Part shown: piece by piece, positions 42,210-54,893 of the stretch
Layout of the letters: every line of letters starts with the position of its first letter
How positions within the stretch are numbered: position 1 is the stretch's first letter
Assembly: GCA_002633005.1 (NCBI GenBank)
Contig: NMRA01000179.1
Coordinates: 78,333-142,332 of the forward strand
Origin: Phoronis australis
Lineage: Eukaryota > Phoronida > Phoronidae
Length of the DNA: 64,000 bases
Direction of reading: 5' to 3'
Program-made: the position numbers and the translations under genes
Notes under the pieces: model-generated
The model's database searches: none
Told to the model about the DNA's origin: nothing
What the model saw: the letters and a program-made list of their open reading frames with translations, nothing else

Positions 42210-45180
42210 ACTTTGTTCTTCGATACCATGACTGAACTCTAAAATTACACGCCAGGCAAAACGAGCTTGCGAGTGAGGCGGTATCCGAAGGTCATGTGAT
42301 TTCGTAGGCTAGGAAGTCGCATCACCGGCCTCGTCGATTTTTGGAGAAATCAAAACAAAAACTCGTTCACGTGAGAGAATCGAGCTATTTTTGGGGGTTA
42401 AGTTCCAAACAACTATTGAAGTGTTTCTGGCATGTATTCGGTAATTCTGTTCAGTTTTGCGCCTTTTAAAATCTGGGAAATCCATTTCATTTGAAAAATT
42501 GTTGACTTATTCACGCCTCCAGTCTTGAAACAATTGTTGACGGCATTAATTTGCATAACATTTAGTTTGATGAAGTTTTTAATGCAAACGACGCGGGAAA
42601 GGCATCTTTAACATTCCTACCAACGCAATCTAAGCTGAGGAATGTTGAACTATGTAGGCATTTCTAGTTCATGCAACAATACCGGACCTGGTTTTCATCC
42701 CACGAAAGTCCAGCACGACCGCTTGGAAATGCCAGATATTCGTCAATTTCAGTTTTACTGTTCGGCAGCCGGAGGCACGAAAACCTAAAAAGGAATCAGA
42801 GCAAGACATGTCTGTAAGGGCGAAGATGTGTTTGCCGACGTCATTCCCTTGGATAAGCGTTCGTTCTTCACATGACATGTTTGTAATTAGTGTATAGCAA
42901 AGTTGTTTCAGTCTTTCTTAGTCTTCGTTCTTCGCCTTTCAACTGGAGTAAAAACCACGCTTTCATTGCGTGTACCCACCTGTGGCGCGGTCATTGAGGC
43001 GAGTTTGGTGATATCTCGCAAGTCTTCGAGGGATATCTTTATGTACAAAACTCACCACATGACCGCACTATCTTTTACATCTGATTTCCCTAAATATGCA
43101 TATCGTAATGTTCACGTTACTGCTTGTGTCTCCATTGTCGGATTTACACTTTGGGGACCGGCATCACTTCTGAATTTGCAACATGCAGAGCCTACACGTA
43201 CTTTATCAAATTCCTAGAAAGTGCGACAAAACTTAAAAAAACAATTTCAGTGCAAAAAAATCACTAATAGCTTTAAATTGAAAACGACGAGATTTACAGA
43301 TTGCAAAGCTGTCCGTTTTTGTGTTCATGATTTCAAGATGATCGAAGAATTGTTACAACTCTTTATATTGGGATTTATGATCTTCATTCATTAAGTTGGC
43401 TGTTCTTACTAATGTTATCCGGAGTGCTGTCATGTGCTATCAACTGTCAAACTGTATCGATGATAATACATTGAAGACAGTATTCTCATCCAACAGAGTG
43501 CGGATCGAGACTGTCGATGACCTGTGTGCTGTGACAAACATGCCGTGATTTTCTCAGTGTTCCAACTGAAAGTGCCCTCCTGGATCAGGGCACCGCTGTG
43601 ACACAATATTTCGTCTGTACCATACGTTTCTCGACATTGTATTTTCAAATAAACACCACGCACTTGGCGTGTTTATACTGGCAGTTATTCAAAGAAGTTA
43701 TGGTGATTATTCTAAAGCTGGGGCAACGACAATGTTGCGAAACGTTCAAGTACAGAAAACATGCAAAACACCCGTATACGACGCAGGTGTGGCCAATATA
43801 TCTTTTAAACATAGAATATGAGGACTATAAATATACTCGCAAACGAGTGACTTCTACGAATTATTTTGAATGAAAAGTCGATGAAGTGCTGTGAATTTAA
43901 CTTGGCCCATATACTTAAATAGCAGCCAGAGTCTCCGTCCGTGTTATTTCTAAATGCACGAACTGACATACTTGAAATGAGTGAACTCGTAGCTTTTGTG
44001 CAAATCCAGTCACGTCTTTTGAGAAATGCGTAAATTTGAGTCATTAGGCGGGTCACTTAGCCGGCGATTGATATTTCATTGTTATCCGTACTAATCTCCA
44101 ATTGCCACTTCAACAATTGTCTTACTTGAATTATTACGTCCGGGGTTTGTACAGCAAATGCGTTAAGTATTGTTAGGCGATAAAGGAGTGTTACTGGATA
44201 ACTGACAGGCTGTTTTGGGCGAACGCGTCTCAAAACATCCGGTATTCCGATTTTGTCCTCTTCAAATCTTTAAACCGCAAGAGATGCCACCCGATGTAAC
44301 GCAAGACGGAATCTCGTCACCCTGTGACCAACACACACGCACACGCGTGTGATGTGGACTAGTAAATGATTGACTGGCTATTCCCTACTGAATCTTCTAG
44401 GAATCGAATAACGTTAAAAAGTGTTTTGGTTACCAAGTTTGTGGAAAACTGAAGACTAATGTCTGTGGTCAACCATGACAACAGCAGGGTGACCTGTCGT
44501 GAAATGTTTCTTTTCTAATTTTCAATTTGTCTGTGTACAATACATGCTTGAAAAATTGGAGGTATTGTACAAATGCTGGGTCCACGCCTAATCACACTGT
44601 CTTCTTTTCAGTGCTACGGAGCGTGGACACTCCTCCACTGTGAGAGGGGTTAACGCTCAGAATTATTCACGTTCTTGTCAAAAACATTTTCTTAGAGGTA
44701 AACTAATTTGGGGTTCAAGTGGGGGGATGGGGTGGGGAGTGGCAAGACACATCCCAAAAGAAATGTAGTTTTTATGGCTAACGGGGTGATTTTTCTCCGA
44801 AAATTGTGGTTGGTCCACCCTTACGCAATCTTAGATCAACCCAGGGCCGTAGCCGGGGGGAAGGGGGGTTAGGAGGGTTCGATCTAACCCCCGCCACGAA
44901 AAAAGGTCCAGCCCCAGCCTCTCCGTTACAGCTAGGATATAGATGGACAACAACAACAACAAAACTGTTGCAGCTACTCGTACTACTAACTACAATGACA
45001 GTATCGTGGTTGATAATTCAGCAATATTCCTACTTCATTCTCTTTTAGAATTGCAAGTTCGTACTCACTTTTTTCGTATTCTTAAGCCATGTCGGCAATT
45101 TCGCAATGCCATGCGCATGAAATCCAAATAAAGTGTTTTATTTCCCGGGCGTTGCTTTCGGTATAGCTACAACACTGAGC
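42210..45180. other. Intergenic; no gene seen
   Basis: A hAT-type end (CAGGGCCGTAGCCGGGGGG at 44,842-44,860) is present without a matching partner nearby. It is probably a truncated element. Nothing else is supported. Confidence 0.5.
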
Positions 45181-45261
45181 TCATCTAATAACCGAAGTGT
45201 AGTTTAGTTTTGTATGCAGAAGTATAATAATTACACCTGGCTCCAAAAGTTTAGATATTTT

Positions 45262-45352
45262 CGGAGTATGTGAACCTTCGGAATAGTGAACCTTCGAAGT
45301 AGTGAACCTTTGGAATAGTGAACCCTTCGGAGTAGTGAATATTCGGAATAGT
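45262..45352. repeat. Short tandem array, about 16-18-bp units
   Basis: About five units with the core GTGAACCTTCGGAATA and variants (GAAGTA, GGAGTA), visible as repeated AGTGAACCTT words. Confidence 0.85.
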
Positions 45353-45564
45353 GGGCTGTTCCCATCTCCAGAGCGATGTAAGCAACTTACATGTAAGTAA
45401 CACGTAAATAAAATCAGATAAATAATTACGTCCTCGACTAAATATTTCCGTCCAAGCATGTAATGAGGTGTAATCACTCATTTGAGCACGACTTATTTGA
45501 AAGTATGGCAAGGGGTAACGCGAGAACGTTCTCGTGGGCTCGGCGTTCTGGTGAAAGTGACACG

Positions 45565-45750
45565 CATAATTACGCTCGTAAATCACGACCAAGATTTCGC
45601 TCGTGTTTTACGACCGAAATTGTTCGCCCATAATATTCTCGTAATTACGTCCAAGATTTCACTCGTGTTTTAAGACCGAAATCGTTCGTCCATAATTACT
45701 CTCGTGATTACAACCAAGACTTCTCTTTTAAGACCAAAATCGCTACATGT
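45565..45750. repeat. Diverged tandem array, about 63-bp units
   Basis: Three units begin CATAATTAC or CATAATATT at 45,565, 45,629 and 45,691. Each contains CCAAGA-TTC, CTCGTGTTTTA and GACCGAAAT-GTTCG. Related CTCGTA words continue to about 45,830. Confidence 0.85.
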
Positions 45751-46448
45751 ATATCCAATAAGAAATTGGTTTGTAGGTCACGTGAGATCTAAAGAATTTT
45801 TACGCTCGTATTATTCGCTCGTAATTTTAGCAAGCATAGTCATTATATTTAAGTACGAGTCCACGAGACCACCACCCAATAAATTAATATCCAGTTGATA
45901 TTGTTTTTGGTATGCAAATGGTTTGTTATTCAAATGTCTTGAATAAAGAGCGAGTGATTTACCACCAACATTTAGAAGTTCTACAACACAACTCCACTGA
46001 CAGCACCTGAAAGAGTGTGCTCCAGGCTAAGCCCACATTTTCTCCTCCTTAGTCCCACTTTTACTGCCACTGGCAGTGGCGACGAAATGGAAATGACGTC
46101 ACTAATGTTTTTTTTCGAACGCAAGTTTCATTACACCATCATAAAAGTCACGATTATTGGTTGTGGTCGCTTGACAAAGGCTAGATTCTAATTTTTACTA
46201 AACAGTTATATCAACATCCGATATGACAGTAACTTACACAACACTTTGTCATTCGAAAATTACAGTATTTAATTTACTTCTGATAAATGACCGGAACCCA
46301 ATTTCCCTCGCCCATTACCTGTTGTGCCTATTTGCAAAAAACGTTCGTTTCCCTTTGTTGAAATGGCGCAAATAAAGAACGGGTAGTTAAAGCGTCATAT
46401 CACACTAATTCTGTCAACAGAACTAGCTGAGTTCGTGCATGTACAGGC

Positions 46449-46526
46449 ATGACGTAGCTTGTCGCCACAGTCACGAGGTCTACATGTATGACGTAGCTTC
46501 CTGCCATAGTCACGAGGTCTGTGTAA
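46449..46526. repeat. 39-bp tandem repeat, two copies
   Basis: ATGACGTAGCTT...GCCA-AGTCACGAGGTCT occurs at 46,449 and again 39 bases later. Confidence 0.85.
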
Positions 46527-47450
46527 TGAAGATAAATGAGAAAATGGTACTGGCAAAGAACGGGAAAGAGTCTTAACGTATGACCTAATAGAAGCATGCA
46601 GTATCGCAAGAACTCTCATCTTGCAATTGCCTTGTATGGAATCGTATTTTCCGGAAATAATCTAGCCATTTTCAATTGCTTTTGGCAAATATTATCAATA
46701 AATTTTGCCTCGGGTCTTGCTAGACTGCCGAGTGAGTTTGTTGGCTTCTCTTGTCAAAGAACTGCTTGACCTGAAGTTTCTTCTGTCAAAGCCCAAACAA
46801 TGGTCATTCAATACTACTCCAAATATTTTCAAACTCAACTGAATTTCATCTGAATTTGTTGTTTAATTTTAATTTTGATTTTTGGTTCTACACCACCACC
46901 TAAAATGGCCACCTCAGTTAGTGACAGGCGGCTCAAGAATTATGGTCCCTCACTCATCTCGCGCCATACATGCATGTGATGAGGATTCCGCGGAAAACCC
47001 GCCCAGTTAAAAAATATCAGTGAAATAAGGCAAACAAAAACACGAAATGTTTATATTTTAGTGACGTCATTCGACTGACGAAAATCATCCTGTGTTCTAA
47101 ATTAGTGTATGTAAAGGGAATTGTGTATTTAATATTCTCTAATGTACACACGCCCATATCTGGCATAGTTTCCTAAGTCTTCATCGTTTCAAAGTGAATT
47201 TTTCTCGATAATCAGAAAGACACACAATTTGTATATTTTCCTCAATTGGAACTGCGTTAGACACCATGCTGTTTATCTGAACATACTGGAAACGGTAAGA
47301 AATATATAACTTATCAAAAAAAAAAAAATTAAAGATGGGATTGCAACCATAACATTTCGCTACCTCCTGTACTAAAAATTGGAGGATTTAAAAGGTCATC
47401 GCCTGCACAAATAATTTGGCATCCTTCATAAAACTTAAATGATTTTGCCC

Positions 47451-49257
47451 TCACCCAATAAAAACCTCTCCTAGAAGTCTCATCGGGATTTGAAGTGAAA
47501 CCTCATGAAGTAGAATAGACTTCAGAAAGTTATAAAGAGAACAATCAAACACAAAATGTAGCTCATCCTCCGCAGAATCGGTGTTACAACACAAGCAAGG
47601 TCTTTTGCTTACAGGAGTGTTTGCATAACGACAAGTTTCCAAGTGCAATGGGAGATTTCCTTATCTAAACTGGGACAAAAGAGATCGCTCGGAACGAGAG
47701 AAATTAAGCTTCACATACGGTTCGGTTACAAACTCGTGCTTAAATAAAATGTAGGTTTTTAACTTGGATTTGTTACAACAGACTCAGCCCAAACATGTTT
47801 CGAGCATTCAAGTAGTTTGTTTCTAGCCTCTACTATGTTACAAGTAGTCAAATTTTGAAATCAGAATTGCATGGCAAGTATGTTAAACAATTTTTGATGC
47901 CGTCTATCCATCCATTTCTACCAACAGAGTACCCCTCTAGAAATTTCTTTTTCAATAACCTATCATCACCTGTGGTCACTAATTTGTTCCAAAGACGCAA
48001 CATATTCAATTTAAATCTGTTTCCGGTCGAGTTCCACCCCATGTCACCACTAACAGCATGGGTGGCTGAAAATCGGTTGACCCTTAGATAAGAACGCATA
48101 GTTCTGTTTTGAATATTTTCACCATTACCAAAATTTTCGTAACCCCAAACAGATGACCCGTAATCCAAAACTGGTGCCACACACGAATTAAATAATGTTT
48201 TAAACGTTTCGAATCCTAGATTCTTGTTATCACGGAATGTTGAGCATATCTTCCCTAATATAACGCTCTACCAGAAGCTTCTGATAAGGTATTCAGATTT
48301 TCTTTGAAGCCAAGGTGTTGATCCAGAATACCGCCTAAATATTTCTATGAGGACTTATAACTAACAACAGTGTTTAGAATAAATTCAAAATTGGATCTAG
48401 GCATAGCCCTAGCTCGAAAATGGACAACGTTAGTTTTTGCCGTGTTTACAACCATTCTCCACTTTTTTCATCAGTTGTTTACACATCATTTTCAATTTCA
48501 AACGCAAGTGCAATATCGTCGGCGTAAACTATGAATTCAAACATTGTTTGGGCCACATTTGACGCCTTTAGCCAATTTTTTAATTTCCAGAGCTAAGTCA
48601 TTTATATATAAGGCAAAGAGTGTAGGTGATAAAACTCCCCCTAACGGACATCATTTTCAGGAGTGAACCAACCGGCCACTGTACAGAGTGCCATTTAGTC
48701 GGATATAGTTCTCTAATCACCGGATTTCTGTAAATCACACGCTATACATTCTACCATTAATATTATGTTGCAGAAACTTAAAAAACAGAATTTCATGTTT
48801 CGTCCGGTCAAACGCTTTTACATGTCCACAAATGTCATAAAATGTAGACTTTCTTGTTTGAATTATTGATGACAGGACATATAAATGATCAATACAGGAC
48901 TGTTGGCTTCGAAAACAATTTTCCTCGTCAACTAAAATATTGTTCTGCTCGCAGAAACCCGCAATTCTATTAGTCAAGGCGAACTGAAGAATTAATACAT
49001 GTAAATATATAAGAGAAGTTCTGTAGAATTCTTAGGTATGGATTATAATTGACATTATACCAATCAGAAGCCATTAACGCACGTTTAAAAGATTCATGAA
49101 ACAAACGGGTTAGAAAAACAGCAACAAATTCGAATCTTAGCACCTCATCAGGTATACATGTACAGTCATAGCCGACCACTTTGTTATTATTAGTTTCATT
49201 AAACGACATTTCTAACCTCATCAGTAGATATTTCACAATTTAAGTCATGCTCAGTTA
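47451..49257 (-). mobile_element. Decayed LINE (non-LTR retrotransposon) reverse transcriptase fragment
   Basis: Read on the minus strand, pieces in several frames keep the order of a LINE RT. They are NNNKVVGYD-IP-EVLR and LFHESFKRAL--SDW (49.24-48.97 kb), then NNILVDEENCFRS--SCIDHL and KAFDR (48.98-48.74 kb). The catalytic YADD is at 48,526-48,515, followed by LDYGSSVWGYE and LRLWNKL (48.18-47.85 kb). A terminal Cys/His segment, CC---EDELHFVFDC, lies at 47.65-47.45 kb. Frameshifts and stops separate the pieces, and the 5' endonuclease part is absent. It is a Jockey/CR1-like relic by general resemblance, and non-functional. Confidence 0.9.
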
Positions 49258-49581
49258 GAGCAATCGCAGATTTATGTTTTCCAAATAAAGTTCATCATCA
49301 AATAATTTATTTTCAAAACTGCTTGAAATAATTGTTATTTTCATTCATCTACAACAAAAATTCTTCTAGAGTATATTTTACTGTTTGAATCCAAGACTTC
49401 CAGGGGAACTTCACTGAACTGCTTTGATCCCAGTTTTAAAACATATGCTTAGAAATTCTTAGGATTGATAGTATTCAGATTCTAAATTTGGAACTGTGCA
49501 CGCTCGATCTTATGTTGCATGCTCATGGATGTCAATATGATTCCATTCACTAGGTGACGCGACCATCTCGCCCACAAGTCG

Positions 49582-50000
49582 GCTTGCTTTGCGTGAACTT
49601 GGAATCCTGCCTAATCTCAAGATCGCGTATGCGTGAATTTGGAATTGAATATTCATTTGGGCAATCAGGTGAAAGTTTTTGTTCAGTGTAAAGAATTTTT
49701 GTAAATATTGCCTCATGATTACCCATTTCTCCTCAAGTGTAACTGATGTCAAAGAATCGGATGAATATGTGAATGGTTAACTCAATTATTGTTTTGTGAA
49801 TAAAATCACCAATAGTTGAAAAATGATCCTTTGAAATTTACGTTATTTATTTAACATGTAATTTGATTTAGTGCAGTTTAAATTTTTGCCAATGTGAACG
49901 TGATTATTTGAGTGAACTTGTCAAGTTTCTCGTGTATTCCAAGTTCATGCATACGCGATCTTGAGATTCAGCAAGATTCCAAGTTTACGCACAGCAGGCT
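49582..50000. mobile_element. Foldback element with about 64-bp inverted arms
   Basis: The left arm (49,582-49,645) and right arm (49,936-50,000) are reverse complements at most positions and share CTCAAGATCGCGTATGC and AACTTGGAAT. The centre, about 290 bp, is AT-rich and non-coding. Within each arm GTGAA-TTGGAAT occurs twice, so the arms are themselves built of subrepeats. Confidence 0.8.
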
Positions 50001-50324
50001 TACCAAGAAGTGTCAAACAACCTGTCGGGGAAATCGATGACATTTCGTGATTCCCCTCAAAACAGTTTGGCAAAGTCATAGTTTTCGAGAAAGGGAAGAA
50101 GAAAACGGTATCAAAACAGAAATGGCCGCATTGCATTTCTTTTGATGCCTGACATTACACGATTTTCCTGCTTCCTTCGTCTGAAAAACTACCACATGCG
50201 GAGATAACCAGATACGAAGCCTGCTCCTCGAAAAGACTATTTGGCTTTTGTCTTTTGACTTTAGCCAAAAGACAAAGATCTGATTGCGAACATTAAAAAG
50301 TTGTATTTTGAACTTTGCATTTCT

Positions 50325-50468
50325 TGAAAGGTTTTACCTTCTGCCTTTTGACCTCGAGTTGATGGCAAATTTTCAGCCTTAGCCTGTTTTTGGGGTGAAA
50401 CAAGGCTAAGCCACAAGTGAACTGGTTTTAGCCGAAGGTCAAAGGTCATTAGACTCTTCCAGAAACAA
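50325..50468. repeat. Dispersed repeat family C, copy 2
   Basis: The same ordered words as 20,560-20,725 (AGGCTAAG, TTTTAGCC, AGGTCAAA, CTCTTCCAGAAAC). The two copies are about 30 kb apart in the same orientation. Confidence 0.7.
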
Positions 50469-50479
50469 GCACCGGATCT

Positions 50480-52180
50480 AAGTAAACAAAAAGCGCTGGT
50501 GTTTACTTGTGCAGAAGTAAATGAATCTGACGTCACGAGAAATGCACAAACAATTATCGTTGAATAAGCCATTAATTAATTCTAATTACGATATAATAAA
50601 AAATAATTTAGTATAATCAAAGAATTCTAAAATGCGCAGGAATGTTTTCACTGGGTCTCCTGTTATGTCTCAGGAAGGCAAGGTTAATATTTGAACTGCT
50701 TTGTTCCATAACGGGTCAGTCGAAATACCTTCATCTAAACGCTGTCGATGGCGCCTGAGTTCTTCGTTTTCATATTCGTCGGAATCTTTACAGGACGGCG
50801 TTGCTTTTTCGTCCATGCTATTTTCAATCGGACTGTGTGATTCGTGTTTTGTCGCTTCGTGACGCACAATTCTACTGTGTTCGGTCTTTGTAACAATCCC
50901 GCGTACTCGATAAAGAAGTTCTTTTTTGTAATCGATTAACTGTTGACCTATTCATTATGTGATTTCATAATTAGTATCGTCTTCACATATAACATTCACT
51001 GCACTCGCAGATAATGAATAATTTGCAAATGTCGATTTAAAGTTCACCATGTACACGTACATGTAGTAATTACCCGTTTCACATTAGTCTATCGTTTCAA
51101 ACTGCACAAAAGCATTTTGTCAATCAAAAACGGCCCATGGTCCTTCGCTAGCAAGCAATGTCAAATCTATTAATAAATGAAATCTGGCTCACATTGACTG
51201 CGTCCTTTGGTCTGGAACCGCGTTAGCCAAGTTCATATTGCGTACAGATGGACGCTACGTTTGAAACAAATTTAGGCGCGTATTTTTACGCACTTACACC
51301 AAGGACACCTGTTTGTTTTTATTCGAACTAATTGGGTCTTGGGACGTCGGTAATTGTGAATGTATTTTAGCATTCATTTGACAGGAAGAGATAGATTTAA
51401 AAAGAATGCATGAACTCCGACAGGCGCTTGTTCATTACGTGAACACGAACTCTAGTAATTCATTCGCCTTTTCATTTTTGCATTTACCACACGCAAAGAA
51501 TAGCGTGAATACTACCTGTGTAATGGTAGCTATTTTTTGTACATTCATTCGTGGTAAACAGGTGCTGGAAGAGAGAAATATGCTTCATATGAAACAACGT
51601 TAATTAAATTTTGACTCATATTGAAACATAAATTAAGAAAAATCAACTTCAATTAAGCTACATGTAAATGGCACATTGGTGCACTCAAGTCTGCTTTCAT
51701 ATTTTTGACATTGATAATGAAATTCTATTAATATGTCATCTTATGTTTCAAAATCATTATCGAACGACTGTTAATTATATAGTCTCGTTTCCTTTTTTGA
51801 AATACATGTATCAAGGGAATCCATTATCGTACGTATTACTTTACATCTGCTCAACATCGAAACAACATAAAATTCCTTAAGGTGTTATCTTAGGCCGCGA
51901 GCACGTTGTTATGGTATCTTTTTGCGGCTTTTTTCAAACCACCTGGCCGCACAGATATACACGGTCCTATATTTAGTCTTCAATGTGGCATAGTGTTCTA
52001 TTTTGGTATTCGAAGGAGAGTATCTGTTAAACAGATACACTCGTCCGATTGTTCTCTGAGCATTTTGCATAACGGAGTTCTCTTTGTTCCTACCGTTTTA
52101 AGTATCATGTTGCCACCAGATCTTTATCAGTTTGACTTATGAGTGACCGGACGTCCGGTTCAGTAGACTTTTTAGGCAAT
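50480..52180. other. Intergenic; no gene seen
   Basis: Short open frames occur on both strands, but none shows a domain, signal or splice context worth reporting. Confidence 0.5.
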
Positions 52181-52192
52181 TGGACATCTGTC

Positions 52193-53085
52193 CAGTGGCG
52201 GATATAGGATATCACAAGGGGAGGCCCAACATTTTGCCAGTAAACATTTGCGCAAAGCAAACTGTACATGTAGATGCGTATAGCACAGAATGTTGGGAGG
52301 TCGGGAGGGGGGTTTGTCCCCGTCCCGCCCAGGAAAACTTTTCTGATTTGTCTCTAAAAATCCAGCATTTTCCTTGATTCCTGAAGTATTATCCAAGAAA
52401 AAAAACACGGAGAACGTGTCAAACTTGAAAAACTGCAATTACCACAGACTCGAACTCACGAACAGAGCGCGAATGCTTTACCACTGCACCACCACGATAT
52501 ATATATTGTGCAATCATTTCGTAACAAATCTGTTGTATTTAAAATAGTCTTCAATTGCCCATACGACGAAATCCGTTTTTTTGTGTTTGCATTAATGACG
52601 CGATTGCTTTGGAAATCGTCTTAAGTTAAGGTTTGACAAAGAGAGAATTATGAGTTTCTGAGTGATTCACAAAGGCTTCGATTAAAATTCACATCTTACC
52701 AGCAGCTTCTGTTTTTTCATCGTCACTCAGATTCCATTTTCTTTAAAAAATGAAGAATTTTCTTCATTGCACAGTGAAGCAGACGACAGAAACGGAGTCC
52801 TAGTGGGCAGCGCCACTGCCGGTCGCCTGGGAGTATCGCGGGAGAGCCTATACTCAGCCATAGTTCCGTTACGATTGCGCCGTGTTCCGAATTTGACACT
52901 TGAAATTGGATCTGAGCCCACCCCCCAAACACACTAAAACTGGACACATTTAAATCTTGTTTTAGCCGTATAATGTTAATTACCGGGGTTAATGAACTCA
53001 ACATTTCCCTACGCTCTTGCTGTTTTATTTTTTGCGGAAGCCAAGGGGGTGGGCGGGCCCCCAGCCCCCCCTAAATCCGCCTATG
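52193..53085 (+). mobile_element. hAT-like non-autonomous element, copy 3 (longest, gap-free)
   Basis: It starts CAGTGGCGGATATAGG and ends CTAAATCCGCCTATG. CTGTC at 52,188-52,192 is repeated at 53,086-53,090 as a perfect 5-bp target duplication. Both ends continue into G-rich (or C-rich) tracts. The inside has no transposase frame. It contains a tRNA-like segment (52,442-52,497, minus strand), and its right part is nearly identical to copy 2. Confidence 0.93.
52442..52497 (-). repeat. tRNA-like (SINE head) segment inside hAT-like copy 3
   Basis: On the minus strand an A-box-like TGGTGCAGTGGTAAAGC is followed about 25 bases later by a B-box-like GAGTTCGAGTC, spaced as in a tRNA. Stems are imperfect, so it is a tRNA-derived sequence rather than a working tRNA. 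Confidence 0.7.
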
Positions 53086-53090
53086 CTGTC

Positions 53091-54890
53091 CTTGTAAAAA
53101 ATCCGTTTATTCATAAGCACTGGGAATGGGGTACATACATTGAAGCGGTATATGGGACGTTAAGCTCTGAAGGGTGACTTTTTCACGAGCAGTTTCTCTA
53201 TAATTGGTTGCCTTTTTTGACAATTTTTTTACGAAACGATAGAATTTCCGCTTTAATTACCTAGAAAGGGTATGTTTAGATAATTCAAAACTATGGAAAA
53301 ATTAAAAATTTTCAACTACACAAATTCGAAGAAGAGTTGTGGAATGGTATATGTTTCTAAAACTATGGTTTCAAAATATCTACTAATTTTTTACAGCAGT
53401 CCATCTCTTCATGAACTGGGACTCCGCTTAATGAGTGACAAATTGAGCGTCCCAAGAATCCGTACGAAAGGGTTGATATATTTTTTATGAATCCATACAA
53501 AAGCGTGTCGTTTCTGGAACAAATCCTTGCGCCATGGGTGAATTTTCATGGAAGTTTGCAACTAATGGGTCGCTTTTTGAGCTCACTCTCTAAGTAGCTG
53601 TTTATACCAATTGTCCCTCCGCATGCGGCAAATATCCCCCCCCCCCTTACGAGGAAGGCAATGGGTATTTTGTTAACGACCACAATACCTCGAAACATAG
53701 GAGTTATGAATTATAAACAATGTTTATAAAACATCAAAATACGTATCATTATCACGTTCTCACTGCTTATCGTCAAAATTAACGGATTTGCGTTACAACA
53801 ATACTGACCCTGATTTAAGGATCCTATTACAATTGATTCTGTCATAGCTTTTGGGCTTGGGTAGTGCCTCCTCTGAGAGAAAAACGTATTGCTCATATGA
53901 AACGTTTTCTTTAACTGTGTCACATCATAAATCTTATGGTTCGCGGTCTGTACCCGGGGATACTTGACTATATTTTTGACGGAGGATCAGCTAGAAAATT
54001 AGGATACGCACCCATTCAGAGAGACGTATGTCAAAAGGACCTATTTAAAGGTAGCTTGTGTAAAGTCATCCTTAACTTGGTGTGTTTCGGAAACAACACC
54101 CTTTTTCAGGGGGTTTATTTCATAAACTCAAATACTTTCATGGAGATTCTTGGTCAGATGTCTGTATTTACCCAAGTCGAGTCCTCTTAGGAAGAAATGG
54201 CATAAACAATTAGTTTACGAACACTTTTTTCATGTGTGAAGTTGAACAGCCGGGAAAGAAAATCCTTTTATAGTGAATTAAATAAGAAAATACACCCTTT
54301 TGTATTGTAATTGGTCTCGGTTGCAATAAATTCATCCATCCAATTGACACGTCCTGTAAACTTCCTCCCTAGAAACTACCTCTGCTTACCGATTTATAAA
54401 ACTTTGTAAATGCAGGTAGATTTCAAAATATGCTTCAAAAGTCTTGTGGATGGGCAACATTTACTTAGAATTGTTTCGTTTCAAAAGAATAAAGGCCATT
54501 CTAATGGACCTTCCGCCATTGGAACTAGCTTTTCATTTAAACAACTTACCGCTGTAAACTAGTTTTCACCTCTTTCTCACTCATATGAGAGAAAATTACA
54601 GGGAACAGCAAGAACTGGCATAGTTTGAGACTATGCGCAATACATAACTTGACCCGCCGTGACCAACTTAATCCCAAAACAGTGCTTAAAGACCGCCAAT
54701 AACCTTGTCAATGGGAGCGCTTGCACAATTTTCTCCACTAGGATCGCTACTAACGTGGTCGCCTCGTGAATTTGGGTCGGGTTTATTTGTAGGTAGTTTC
54801 TCCTATATTACCAAGTGCTATGTGAAGGATTAAAAAAAATGTTTGATCAATACTCACTTTCTGAAGCTCTTACGTATTTTATTCAGCAAA
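53091..54890. other. Intergenic; no gene seen
   Basis: A C-run of about 13 lies at 53,635-53,647. No coding feature was recognised. Confidence 0.5.
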
Positions 54891-54893
54891 ATA

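Noticed and set aside
45262-45830. Regularly spaced repeats considered as a CRISPR array
   Set aside because: Units are contiguous and diverged without unique spacers, and the genome is eukaryotic.
47855-48091. 78-codon + strand frame
   Set aside because: It is antisense to the LINE reverse-transcriptase relic.
52442-52497. Functional tRNA gene
   Set aside because: The boxes are present but the acceptor and T stems do not pair properly, and the segment is embedded in a transposon.
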